Shown here: in pieces, positions 10,370-19,545 of the stretch
Layout: each line of letters starts with the position of its first letter
Numbering within the stretch: position 1 is the stretch's first letter
Assembly: GCA_021324675.1 (NCBI GenBank)
Contig: JAJPIR010000121.1
Coordinates: 1 to 64,000, forward strand
Origin: Actinomycetota bacterium
GTDB taxonomy: Bacteria; Actinomycetota; Actinomycetes; Mycobacteriales; Pseudonocardiaceae
Reading direction: 5' to 3'
DNA: 64,000 nucleotides
The notes under the pieces: generated by a model
Databases searched by the model: none
The model's input: the letters and a program-made list of their open reading frames with translations, nothing else
What the model was told of the DNA's origin: nothing
Made by a program: the position numbers and the translations under genes

Positions 10370-10820
10370 CTGCCGGTATCGACACAGCCAGGAGGCGGAC
10401 CAGTTCGCTTGGTGTCACCACGCCGAGCAGCGCTCCGCCGGCGGTCACGACCGGCACCCCTTCGAGCCTGAAGTTGCTGATCAGCTCGGCGGCTTGGCGC
10501 ACACTGGTATGGGGTGCACGGTCGGGATGCCGGGGTCAATGACGTCTCGCACCTGGCAGCGACGCATCTGGCAGGGCCCGCCGGAAGGCCACCACATCGC
10601 CAAGGTGTGTTGGGAGACAACCGCGACAACCCGGGTGCCGTCACAGACGACGGCCACTGGGCTGTCGAGGATGTGCAGGCGTTGCCACACTTCGACCACC
10701 GGATCATGCCCATTGACCACCGGCACGTCACTGACCATCACCGCACTGACCGGGAGGGCGGCAAGATCCTGTGCTGACTTCGGCCGGGTGATCACCGGCT
10801 GCGCCGCGCTCGACATCGGG
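10366..10820 (-). pseudogene. CBS-domain protein, frameshifted
   Basis: Frame 1: ITRPKSAQDLAALPVSAVMVSDVPVVNGHDPVVEVWQRL...VRDVIDPGIPTVHP; continues in another minus frame as HTSVRQAAELISNFRLEGVPVVTAGGALLGVVTPSELVRLLAV. Break near 10515 at a G run. Confidence 0.75.
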
Positions 10821-10821
10821 G

Positions 10822-11343
10822 TCACAGGATTGCGGCCGCAAAGCCGGACAGCTCGGAGGTTTCGACGCAGTCCTGATGGGCCGCTGGACGGACCACGGTG
10901 ACCGGGCAAGCCGCGTGCAGCACGCAGCTTAGGCTCACCGAGCCAAGCACCATGCGCCGGAAGCTCCCTCGTCCCCGGCTGCCTACCACGAGCAGCGGGC
11001 TGCTGACCGCGGCCGCGGCAGACACCAGCACGCGCGCCGGGCTTCCACCCTCGGCCAGGATCTCAACGTCCACAGCGCCGTCGGCGCTCATCCGGTCGCC
11101 GAGGGCTTCGGTGACCAGCCTGCGGGTGTGCTGAAGCATGCTTTGCTGTATTTCCTCCACGGTGCAGCTGACCGGCAACCCGGAAGTCAGCGACCACACC
11201 TCCGGAAGCTCGAAAGCGGACACGACGAGCAACCCGGTGCCTCGGCGCGCGGCCTCCTCGAAGGCGAAATACAGCGCCCTCAGACTCGTCGGTGACCCGT
11301 CAACGCCGACGACGACGGGGCCCTTGGTGCTATTCGACTCGCT
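10822..11343 (-). CDS. Universal stress protein, single domain
   Basis: GPVVVGVDGSPTSLRALYFAFEEAARRG...LLVVGSRGRGSFRRMVLGSVSLSCVLHAACPVTVVR. Confidence 0.88.
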   Translation of the reverse strand, partial: SESNSTKGPVVVGVDGSPTSLRALYFAFEEAARRGTGLLVVSAFELPEVWSLTSGLPVSCTVEEIQQSMLQHTRRLVTEALGDRMSADGAVDVEILAEGGSPARVLVSAAAAVSSPLLVVGSRGRGSFRRMVLGSVSLSCVLHAACPVTVVRPAAHQDCVETSELSGFAAAIL

Positions 11344-11378
11344 CACTGCACTTCTCCTTGTGCCGCTACCGGCGTTGA

Positions 11379-11648
11379 TCACTGGCTCAGGTGCACCGGC
11401 TGGTGGGTGATTTGCTCAATGTCGCCGGCTGCGGCGTTTAGAAGCTGGTGACCCAAGTCCGACAGCGCGCGAGCCACGGCCAGCTCGTCTCCAATCTCGG
11501 GCACGTCGCGATCCGCGGGATTGAGCCGGGCCAGCCCGAGACCTACCAGGCCGGTCTCGTCACGGTTATGCAGCCGCGCCAACGCGCGAGTCCGGCCTTC
11601 ATGTTCGTCGATATGGATATCGACGGTCCAATGCTTGCTTGCGATCAT
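11379..11648 (-). CDS. DUF1876 / Rv1738-like small protein
   Basis: [70 protein letters not shown]. Confidence 0.85.
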   Translation of the reverse strand: MIASKHWTVDIHIDEHEGRTRALARLHNRDETGLVGLGLARLNPADRDVPEIGDELAVARALSDLGHQLLNAAAGDIEQITHQPVHLSQ

Positions 11649-11717
11649 GTCCCGCTCCTGATTTCACCGCAGTGACCTCGTTGCAAGCCAACGTGTCACC
11701 GGATGCGCCGGCGGCGA

Positions 11718-11732
11718 AGGGCCCCAGGTCGG
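11718..11732. promoter_or_regulatory. Putative DosR box
   Basis: AGGGCCCCAGGTCGG upstream of 11648(-), compared with the reverse complement AGGGCCNNAAGTCCC. Confidence 0.35.
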
Positions 11733-11759
11733 GGACTGATGAGGACGAAAGTCGTCGCG

Positions 11760-12476
11760 TTAGTTCTGCTGCTGCGGCGGCAGCGCTCCCTGCTCTCGCA
11801 TCTCCGCCCCGAACACGGCGATCTGCGTGCGCCGCTGCATCTGCAGCTTGGCCAAAAGCCGCGATACGTGGTTTTTGACGGTCTTTTCCGCCAAGAACAG
11901 CCGGGCGCCGATCTCCCGGTTAGACAAGCCATCAGCGATCAGCGCCAACACCGCGCGCTCGCGATCAGACAGTGCTTCCCAGCGTGGGTCAGTGGTCGGT
12001 GGTCCCTCGCGCAATCGGGTCAGCACCGTGGCGGTGACCGCCGGGTCGAGCAGTGACTGTCCCTGGGCCACCCGATGCACCGCATCGACCAGGTCTGTGC
12101 CACGGATTTGTTTGAGTACATACCCTGCCGCACCCGCCATGATCGCAGCGAACAGTGCTTCGTCGTCGTCGTAGGAAGTCAGGATCAGGCACGCGACCGA
12201 GGGCAGCGACGACCGGATTTCCCGGCAGACCTCGATACCGCTCCCGTCGGGTAACTGGGCGTCGAGCACTGCTACGTCCGGCCGCACTGCGGGAATGCGG
12301 CGCAGGGCCTCATCAACTCGCCCGGCTTCTCCGACAACTTCGATACGACCGCTGTCTTCGAGCAGGTCGCGCAGCCCACGCCGCACCACTTCGTGATCAT
12401 CAAGCAGGAACACCCGCACGGTGGCGCCCTTTTCTTCGTCCTGATCCACGCCGTTCATGGTGCACGGTAACCGCAC
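11760..12476 (-). CDS. devR: DevR/DosR-like NarL/LuxR-family response regulator
   Basis: VRVFLLDDHEVVRRGLRDLLED...VGEAGRVDEALRRIPAVRPDVAVLDAQLPDGSGIEVCREI...CLILTSYDDDEALFAAIMAGAAGYVLKQIRG...LSDRERAVLALIADGLSNREIGARLFLAEKTVKNHVSRLLAKLQMQRRTQIAVF; close to recalled Mtb DosR. Start may be internal. Confidence 0.88.
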   Translation of the reverse strand: MRLPCTMNGVDQDEEKGATVRVFLLDDHEVVRRGLRDLLEDSGRIEVVGEAGRVDEALRRIPAVRPDVAVLDAQLPDGSGIEVCREIRSSLPSVACLILTSYDDDEALFAAIMAGAAGYVLKQIRGTDLVDAVHRVAQGQSLLDPAVTATVLTRLREGPPTTDPRWEALSDRERAVLALIADGLSNREIGARLFLAEKTVKNHVSRLLAKLQMQRRTQIAVFGAEMREQGALPPQQQN

Positions 12477-12585
12477 CCAGAGCTACTACTAACTCCCACT
12501 CTCGCAGCATCAGCGAGCGCCATGTTTCCGCCAGTCGCCGCCTGCCCGCCGGCGTCGCCAAAGAGGCAAGAAGACCTATTTTTCC

Positions 12586-12600
12586 AGGACCTGTGGTCCT
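12586..12600. promoter_or_regulatory. Putative DosR box (perfect dyad arms)
   Basis: AGGACC-TGT-GGTCCT about 190 bp upstream of the USP at 12791. Confidence 0.4.
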
Positions 12601-12790
12601 AGAGGTTGCGCACCAGGGGGACCAACGTCGGCAGCGAAGCCGTTGTGTCGCAGGAGGTGGTCCCTATGTGGAAGTTCCTGCCGCATCCGCGGTCGGCCAC
12701 GCCTCGAAAAACTGCTGTCCCGCGTGGCGCCAGCCACTAACCATTGGCTGGGGCACGTGGTTGCCTCACCTCGACGGACAAGGAGCCGAA

Positions 12791-13684
12791 ATGGACACTG
12801 TCAGCGCGCCGGGCTCTGTGGTCGTTGGGGTCGACGGTTCTCAGGCAGCGTTGGATGCCGTTCGCTGGGCGGCGGCCGAGGCTCGAAATGCGCAGTGCTC
12901 TCTTTCTCTGGTGCACACCGTGGACTGGCCACTGGTCAGCTTTCCGGTGCCGGCCAGTTTGCGGGCTGACTGGACACAACAAATGCTTGAGCAGGGCCGC
13001 CAATGGCTACGGGACGCTCAAAAAGCAGCTGAGTTTGTCGCACCGGGGGTTCAGACGCAGCTGCATCTGTTCACTGGTGATCCTCGGGCTACGTTACTGG
13101 CCGAAGCGCAACATGCGCGCGAGCTCGTCGTCGGATCTCGGGGATTAGGTGGCTTCTCGAGGATGTTGCTGGGCTCAACCAGCGCTGCGGTGGTCCAGCA
13201 TGCCTCGTGTCCCGTTGTTGTCGTCGTCCACGGGCAAGGTGATACCGCTGGTCCGGTTGTCGTCGGCTTGGACGGATCAACAGCGAGCGAACATGCATTG
13301 GGATACGCATTCCAGGCGGCCGCGCGTGCTGGTGCGGCCCTGTGCGCCGTGCACGCTTGGCAGGATCTCGGCGCGCTGCATTCCCCGATCGCCCCGGCCG
13401 AAGCCCTGCCCGTCGAGGAGATCCAGGCCGTCGGTTATCGCATGCTAGCGGAGCAACTCGCGAGCTGGCAGGAGAAGTATCCCCAGGTTGTGGTCGAGCG
13501 TCAGGTGGTACATGAACCACCTGCTGCGGCGCTCGTCGAGCTAGAACGCCAAGCTCGGATGATCGTCGTCGGCTCCCGCGGTCGTGGCGGGTTCTCCCGG
13601 CTACTTCTCGGCTCAGTAAGCCAACAGGTGGCGCGCTACGCGACTTGCCCAGTTGTGGTATGCCGCGGCAACCCGTACGGCTGA
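12791..13684 (+). CDS. Universal stress protein, two domains
   Basis: VVVGVDGSQAALDAVRWAA...VVGSRGLGGFSRMLLGSTSAAVVQHASCPVVVV; second domain VVVGLDGSTASEHALGYAF...VVGSRGRGGFSRLLLGSVSQQVARYATCPVVV. Confidence 0.9.
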   Translation: MDTVSAPGSVVVGVDGSQAALDAVRWAAAEARNAQCSLSLVHTVDWPLVSFPVPASLRADWTQQMLEQGRQWLRDAQKAAEFVAPGVQTQLHLFTGDPRATLLAEAQHARELVVGSRGLGGFSRMLLGSTSAAVVQHASCPVVVVVHGQGDTAGPVVVGLDGSTASEHALGYAFQAAARAGAALCAVHAWQDLGALHSPIAPAEALPVEEIQAVGYRMLAEQLASWQEKYPQVVVERQVVHEPPAAALVELERQARMIVVGSRGRGGFSRLLLGSVSQQVARYATCPVVVCRGNPYG

Positions 13685-14099
13685 TACGCATTCCCGGCTG
13701 GGACCCCTGGCACCACTGAAGGTGACTTTTGACGCTGTTGCCTTCCCGGCTTCGTCGATAGACACGACTCTCAAGAAGCAATCCGCACCAAAGAAACCGA
13801 CTCATGTTCGAGGTGCGCATCCACGGTCGTGGGCTCAAAATGCAATCGAGCCTCTGACGCCGACCACTTGCGGCATCAAGCCAAGCAATAATCGACCATG
13901 TATTCCTGCACGGGCAAACTCCTCACCACCATTACACGCGTCAGCGGATCGCGCAATGCAAAAAGCAAGTACAGGCAGCGCTCCTTAAGAGCCAGCAGTT
14001 CACTTACGTGCGCACTCAACATCGCCGGATCGAGGTGATCGATGGGACTGCCAAACCGGCGACCGCCACGTGGGCCAGGGGCTTGGGGGCCTGACGTGG

Positions 14100-14453
14100 T
14101 CAGACCTCTGCCCCACAGGGCACTGACGCTGAGGCTGACAATTTGCGCGCCTGGCCGCCCGGCAATCGGGCACTCAAGTCGGTGACGACGTCCCGTCCTG
14201 CCGAGATCGTTAACAGATCAGTCAACTCCTTGAACCCACCGAACAAGTCATCCAGCGCAACGCCAGCGGCGGTCACATCGCGGTCATCGAGTACCGATCC
14301 GGCGCGGAGGCGGTAAATGGCCTCAGTGATCGCCTCGGTGGCCTCGTCAATCAAGAGTACTGGCTGGGCCGCGTTGTGGTCCCAATACGTCTCGTCGAAA
14401 CCTGGTGCACTTTGTCCGGTGTAAACGCCAACACGCTTCGTCATCGCTGACAT
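14100..14453 (-). CDS. Conserved-looking hypothetical protein
   Basis: 117-aa ORF; ATG preceded by AAGGATG-type SD; divergent from pfk. Confidence 0.5.
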   Translation of the reverse strand: MSAMTKRVGVYTGQSAPGFDETYWDHNAAQPVLLIDEATEAITEAIYRLRAGSVLDDRDVTAAGVALDDLFGGFKELTDLLTISAGRDVVTDLSARLPGGQARKLSASASVPCGAEV

Positions 14454-14510
14454 CCTTTCCGTGAGTTCAGGATCGGGTCAGCAGCCTGTTCCCAATAGCG
14501 TCGACCTACC

Positions 14511-14526
14511 AGGGTCGAAAGTCCCA
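14511..14526. promoter_or_regulatory. Putative DosR box
   Basis: AGGGTCGAAAGTCCCA; 12/14 to GGGACTWWAGTCCC; between 14453(-) and 14679(+). Confidence 0.5.
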
Positions 14527-14678
14527 CCCCACGGCACGAAGGTCACCTCACCACCGCAGCAGGAGGACTTTTGGGCTCTTTGAACCCGCTGTCTAATGCG
14601 CCACCGGGAAGGCTGCGGCAGCCTGGAACCATCTCGGCGTGCCAGCGCAGAACAAACATCTTGGCAGGGAGAAGTGAG

Positions 14679-15701
14679 ATGCGTATTGGTGTGCTTACCG
14701 GAGGCGGGGATTGCCCCGGGCTCAACGCCGTGATCCGTGCGGTGGTCCGCAAAGGGATCGAAATCTATGGCCATGACATCGTTGGATTCCGGGAGGGCTG
14801 GCGGGGCCCGATGCTGGGGTTGATTCACCCGCTCGGGCTGGCCGACGTGGAACATATCCTTCCGCTGGGCGGCACCATCTTGGGCACCTCGCGCACGAAC
14901 CCTTACCGCGATGGCGGCCCTGAGCAAGTCAGGCAGACGCTCGCCGAGCATGGCGTGGACGCGCTGATCGCCATCGGTGGTGAGGACACGCTCGGAGTGG
15001 CCCAGAGGTTGCACGAAGACGGTCTGTTCGTGGTGGGCGTGCCCAAGACCATCGACAACGACCTGAGCGTCACTGACTACACGGTCGGATTCGATACCGC
15101 GGTGCATATCGCGACCGAAGCGATCGACCGGCTGCACACCACCGCTGAGTCACACCACCGGGTCGCGATTGTTGAGGTGATGGGGCGCCACGCGGGATGG
15201 ATTGCGCTGCATTCCGGGATGGCCGGCGGGGCCAACGTAATCCTCATGCCGGAGCGGCCGTTTTCCGTATCTTGGGTATGCCAATGGGTCACCCGGTGCT
15301 TGGACCGGGTGTCCGCCGCGATCGTCGTGGTCGCCGAGGGCGCGATACCGGAGGGAGGCGCTGAGGTACTCGCGGCCGCCGAAGTAGACGCCTTCGGTCA
15401 CCGAAGGCTGGGCGGGGTAGGCATCTGGCTGGCCGGCGAGATAGCCCGCCGTACCGGCGCCGAGGCCCGGGCGGTGGTGCTGGGCCACATTCAACGTGGT
15501 GGTACCCCCACCGCCTATGATCGGGTCTTGGCCACCCGGTTGGGTGTGCATGCCATTGATGCGGTGCACGAGGGCGATAGCGGTGTCATGGTGGCGTTGC
15601 GCGGCACCGAGATCGTCCGGGTCAAACTGGCTGACGCCACCGCAGCCGTGAAAACGGTGCCGCAGCACCGCCACACGGAAGCCGAGGTTTTCTTTGGCTG
15701 A
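14679..15701 (+). CDS. 6-phosphofructokinase, predicted PPi-dependent type
   Basis: MRIGVLTGGGDCPGLNAVIRAVV; IGGEDTLGVA and VPKTIDND motifs; EVMGRHAGWIAL. Confidence 0.9.
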   Translation: MRIGVLTGGGDCPGLNAVIRAVVRKGIEIYGHDIVGFREGWRGPMLGLIHPLGLADVEHILPLGGTILGTSRTNPYRDGGPEQVRQTLAEHGVDALIAIGGEDTLGVAQRLHEDGLFVVGVPKTIDNDLSVTDYTVGFDTAVHIATEAIDRLHTTAESHHRVAIVEVMGRHAGWIALHSGMAGGANVILMPERPFSVSWVCQWVTRCLDRVSAAIVVVAEGAIPEGGAEVLAAAEVDAFGHRRLGGVGIWLAGEIARRTGAEARAVVLGHIQRGGTPTAYDRVLATRLGVHAIDAVHEGDSGVMVALRGTEIVRVKLADATAAVKTVPQHRHTEAEVFFG

Positions 15702-15741
15702 TGGCGACCAGCTAGGTGATGCCACCTGAGTCAGGTGCTGG

Positions 15742-16173
15742 TTAGGCCGTGACGCCAGGGGGGTGCGAAGCAGGTCCCCGCGCTTGCCGTACCGCCGTCT
15801 GGGTAGTGCCCGGCTGGGTACGCTGGAATGTGTCCGCGCCGACCAGGATTGATTTCCAATCCTCGCCAACGGTGGTCTCAGTAGCCAGTAGCCACAGCGC
15901 GAGGATGTGCTCTTCGCCATTGACCACCTGGTACTGACCCGACCACGTCGTAACAGAGTGGCTATTGCGGTCAGCATTGCGCCACAAAACGGCCCAGCCG
16001 ATTGCCGCCGAACCACAGACTCCAGCGGCCGGTTCGGCCCACCCGACAAGAGGGTAACGACCTGCGGCATCACCTACCGCCGTCCAATATTGCCCTGTCA
16101 CACTACCGTCATCGGTAACGTTGAGATCCATTTGAGAGCCCAGTTCATTATACCAAATGCCGGTAATGCTCAT
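15742..16173 (-). CDS. Avidin/streptavidin-family biotin-binding protein
   Basis: MSITGIWYNELGSQMDLNVTDDGSVTGQYWTAVGDAAGRYPLVG...IGWAVLWRNADRNSHSVTTWSGQY...ALWLLATETTVGEDWKSILVGADTF; matches the streptavidin motif series. GGAGGA SD upstream of ATG. Confidence 0.93.
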   Translation of the reverse strand: MSITGIWYNELGSQMDLNVTDDGSVTGQYWTAVGDAAGRYPLVGWAEPAAGVCGSAAIGWAVLWRNADRNSHSVTTWSGQYQVVNGEEHILALWLLATETTVGEDWKSILVGADTFQRTQPGTTQTAVRQARGPASHPPGVTA

Positions 16174-16206
16174 AATTCCTCCACATCTTGCTAACCGACC
16201 ATATGA

Positions 16207-16746
16207 TCATTGCTCAGCTGGCCTTACATACGGCGCTTCCGCGGCGACCAGCGCACAGGCAATGTCTTGAGCCCATGCGTCGATCGCCCTCCAGTCCCGG
16301 AAGTCACCGTATCGACAACCCAGCACCCGGAAAATTACCCGTCCCATGCGTGAGAGCTGGCTAGGCACGACGACCCCAGAGAACAGACGGTGGTCACGCG
16401 GATTGATGATGTCGCGGAAATTGGTGATTACCTTCTGCTTCTCTTTCATAGCAAATCGGCGCAAGGGGCGGGGCAGAGCACCCGGCATACCGACACTGAA
16501 CAACCACACCGGCAGGCCAGCGAGCACGTCGCGGTTACGGCGGACAAACCGGGTGGCCGGTGGGAGCCACTGCTGATCATGGATTGCACTGCCGAGCACC
16601 ACAGCGTCATACCGGTCCACGTCGCGCACCCGATCCAAGGGCTGCGTCTCCACGCGGTTTCCAGCTTTGTCCAGCATGGTCGCGATTCGCTGCGCAATAT
16701 CCCGAGTGGAGCCGTGTTCACTCGCATATCCGACGAGTACGATCAT
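16207..16746 (-). CDS. Flavodoxin-domain protein (HemG-like)
   Basis: MIVLVGYASEHGSTRDIAQRIATML...YDAVVLGSAIHDQQWLPPATRFVRRNRDVLAGLPVWLFSVGMPG. Confidence 0.88.
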   Translation of the reverse strand: MIVLVGYASEHGSTRDIAQRIATMLDKAGNRVETQPLDRVRDVDRYDAVVLGSAIHDQQWLPPATRFVRRNRDVLAGLPVWLFSVGMPGALPRPLRRFAMKEKQKVITNFRDIINPRDHRLFSGVVVPSQLSRMGRVIFRVLGCRYGDFRDWRAIDAWAQDIACALVAAEAPYVRPAEQ

Positions 16747-16957
16747 GGCGCCACCTCGTTCATGGAGGTCGACCGGTTCCAGACTCGGGCCATCATGTCC
16801 CTTATTCAAAGGGCCGATAGCCGCTTCAAGCGGAGTCGTCGGTCCCGTAATCGCGTCAGTCCCTCGACTGCGCTGCGTAACCACCCTGCCTAGGACCTGC
16901 AGTCGGCGTCTGCTGCTGCGACACCGGTAGCACTCCCTGACGTTTGGCCTTCTGGCC

Positions 16958-16972
16958 AGGGCCGTTGGTCTG
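16958..16972. promoter_or_regulatory. Putative DosR box (weak)
   Basis: AGGGCCGTTGGTCTG upstream of the flavodoxin-avidin pair. Confidence 0.3.
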
Positions 16973-17040
16973 TGGTAGTAGCCCCGTGTCGGGCGCAAAC
17001 TAATAACCAGAAGATTTCGCACCCCCGTTAAGAAGCAATT

Positions 17041-17409
17041 ATGGAAACCACGACTTCCCTCCCCTCCTGGTTGGTCCACCCGATAGCCCGGCGTCGTATG
17101 GAGCATCTGGCGCGCATACGCAAAGCGCACAACCAGCTGCTCGCCTGGCGAGTCCAAGATAGTCTGGCCGATATCGGGCTGATCCATCAGGACTACAGCA
17201 TCGCTGGCGGGCGTGTGGTACACCTTCCCGAGGTGATCACGGCGTCGGCCTGGCCCCCGGTGAACGTAGTCATCCGCATGCTGCCTGGCCAAAAGGCCGA
17301 GGAGTACACAGAATATGTTGAAGCGATCGCGGAACACCTTGGCGTAGCCCACGTCAATGTGGTCAAGCTTGAGCATCCGCTGATTCGACTGGAGCTGTCA
17401 ACATGTTAA
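17041..17409 (+). CDS. Small protein resembling the N-terminal region of AICE FtsK/TraB-like transfer proteins
   Basis: WRVQDSLADIGLIHQDYSIAGGRVVHLPEVITASAWPPVNVVIRMLPGQKAEEYTEYVEAIAEHLGVAHVNVVKLEHPLIRLELS; ATPase domain absent. Confidence 0.45.
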   Translation: METTTSLPSWLVHPIARRRMEHLARIRKAHNQLLAWRVQDSLADIGLIHQDYSIAGGRVVHLPEVITASAWPPVNVVIRMLPGQKAEEYTEYVEAIAEHLGVAHVNVVKLEHPLIRLELSTC

Positions 17410-17555
17410 CAGTCATCATCATGATAATTGCTGTCATCATTTTGCTGGTGATCGCCGAGATACCCTATATTACGTACCGTCGACATCCGGCGGAAAACCA
17501 GCTAATAGACTACTCGAAATACGACTATTATTACTACATTAGCGCTCATCAATAG
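17403..17555 (+). CDS. 50-aa single-TM small protein
   Basis: MLTVIIMIIAVIILLVIAEIPYITYRRHPAENQLIDYSKYDYYYYISAHQ; ATG overlaps the stop of 17041-17409 (ATGTTAA). Confidence 0.45.
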   Translation: MLTVIIMIIAVIILLVIAEIPYITYRRHPAENQLIDYSKYDYYYYISAHQ

Positions 17556-17601
17556 GACCCACCGGAGCAGGACTCCCGGGACCGAACCACGCAACTATCA
17601 G

Positions 17602-18306
17602 TCACTGGTGTGGCGGCAGGAAAGTGTCGCTCTCGTAGGAGTGCATGACGGCGGTGACGTGCATCCCAGCGTGGGCGATCGGTGCACCGACCGGATTGAG
17701 GGTAGCGAGCGTCGGTAGGCTCCAAATCAGATCACCGACGACCGGCTTCACCAGCTTGCCCGAGCGAAAGTCGCTGTATCCGAAGTGGTAGGCAGCGGTC
17801 ATCACCAGCGATGCCAGTAGCGCCAGCGCGCCGATCCCGGCCGTGCCGGGGAGGTGGCGCCGCAGACGGCTTCCTGCGGTGGCAGCGAAGACAGCAAGGA
17901 TCGGGAACGCCGACAACAACAAGCCGTCGACCCCTCCGTACACGACCCCACGCCACAACACCGCTCCGACCAATGGAAGACCTCCAGGCTTGGCCGTCGC
18001 GGGCTCGGTGCGGATCATGATGACTGCTACAACGATGGCGCAGACCATGCCGAGGACGGTGGCGAGTGGCCAGCGGCGCCGGATCATCGCCGTGATGGGC
18101 TGCCCGGTGAACCGAGCCCAGAAGAGGAAAAACATCACGACGCTCGCTGCGTAAATGCCGTAGTAGAGATCACGCGGCAGGTCCAGCACGTCAGCGAAGA
18201 CGAAGGGGATCGCAAAGGCGATCACGAGTCCTGCCGCGAGCCAACGTAGTTGCTGCCACGCAGACTGCGTCCAGACGCCACCGTGCGACGTATCCACCTC
18301 GGTCAT
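17602..18306 (-). CDS. Multi-pass integral membrane protein
   Basis: 234 aa with several hydrophobic helices (LRWLAAGLVIAFAIPFVFADVL, ATVLGMVCAIVVAVIMI, IGALALLASLVMTAAYHFGY). Confidence 0.65.
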   Translation of the reverse strand: MTEVDTSHGGVWTQSAWQQLRWLAAGLVIAFAIPFVFADVLDLPRDLYYGIYAASVVMFFLFWARFTGQPITAMIRRRWPLATVLGMVCAIVVAVIMIRTEPATAKPGGLPLVGAVLWRGVVYGGVDGLLLSAFPILAVFAATAGSRLRRHLPGTAGIGALALLASLVMTAAYHFGYSDFRSGKLVKPVVGDLIWSLPTLATLNPVGAPIAHAGMHVTAVMHSYESDTFLPPHQ

Positions 18307-19131
18307 AGCGCAACAATCCTCTGCAGTGACCAGGCGAGCTAGGGTCGAACGACTCGGTTACGACAAAGACTCTGGTGACAACAGCCTCAAGCCAGCAACC
18401 TTGGCAGGGCGGATGGAAGACAGCCCCTGCCGCATGACCGGCGATACCTGTTGCAGCGTGCCGACGCAGTCGGAGGCTGCATCGGGACTAGGCAATCGAC
18501 GGCCTGCTAATCCGCTCCTGACCTGGATACCGGACGAGTGGATCGGTGTCATAGGTCCCCGAACCTCGGGACCTTCGACCCATCCCGATGCTCCCTTTCA
18601 CATGGGATTCTCGATGAGCTGGGAAACCAGCGACCACGCCCGAGGGCGCATGAGGTTCGAGTGGCTGCTCAGCCGCCGCCACCGTCGTAAGACGGTAGTG
18701 CGTCCCCGGGCAGGCCTATGTCCAATGTTGTCCGCTGCTTGCGCTACAGCGGACATCCCCGTCTTCCGCTATCAAAGTGGCTAAGTGGCGCTGTGATTTA
18801 GCTCGGTGACGAATGAAAACCGTGTCATGCAGGCAGACCTCGGCATCCTGCCCCGTGTCCGCGGTATCTGTGTCAGCGATACTTGCCACTGGGGGTGCCA
18901 GCGTCGCGCTGCACTCGTGGAAACAACGTCCCAGCAGGACTGAGATCAGCTCAATCCATCATGGTCTGGACAGCGGGTTGGCAGGTCCCGTGGACGGCGC
19001 CGTTAACGAGTTCTTGATGGAAACCTCACCTACAGTTAGCCACCCGTCTCATGCCGCTAGCTCACCGCGGGGTGACCTCCCCGCCTTCAGCCAATCTCTG
19101 CACATCCTCGATGCTTGCTTGGATAAATTGT

Positions 19132-19148
19132 AGGGTCGAAAGTTCCGA
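19132..19148. promoter_or_regulatory. DosR-box-like element
   Basis: AGGGTCGAAAGTTCCGA, 13/14 core match to 14512-14525; about 400 bp upstream of the triple USP. Confidence 0.35.
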
Positions 19149-19545
19149 GCATGGGAAAGAGCCGAAGGGCGGCACGGCGTCACCAAAACAGCCCTGCGTC
19201 GTGGAGCCGCACGGCAGTAAATACCATATTCTGCAGCGTCGTGTAAAAGCGAACCAAGTTTGCTTTAGGGCTAGGATGATGATCCTTCTGTATAATCGTA
19301 ACCATACGAGCAATCTCGGCGTTTTCGATGTATGCGCTAGATTCGACCGGTGCAATGAATTAATCTCGTAGCCTTGCTTATTCAACCGCGCTCGGATACC
19401 CAGCGCTGAACTCAATGTAAATAAGCGGATGAACCAGGCGCTGTCAGCCCACGTCATGGCAGTGCATCTAGGTAGGGCTAAACGGCCCTGCCCGCGTGGT
19501 CTTTAGTCTCTGTCCACGGGGGTGATTAGCTTCCATGATTAAACC

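Noticed and set aside
19062-19457. 131-aa - ORF
   Set aside because: Spans the AT-rich island and has no recognisable domain; coding status not supported.
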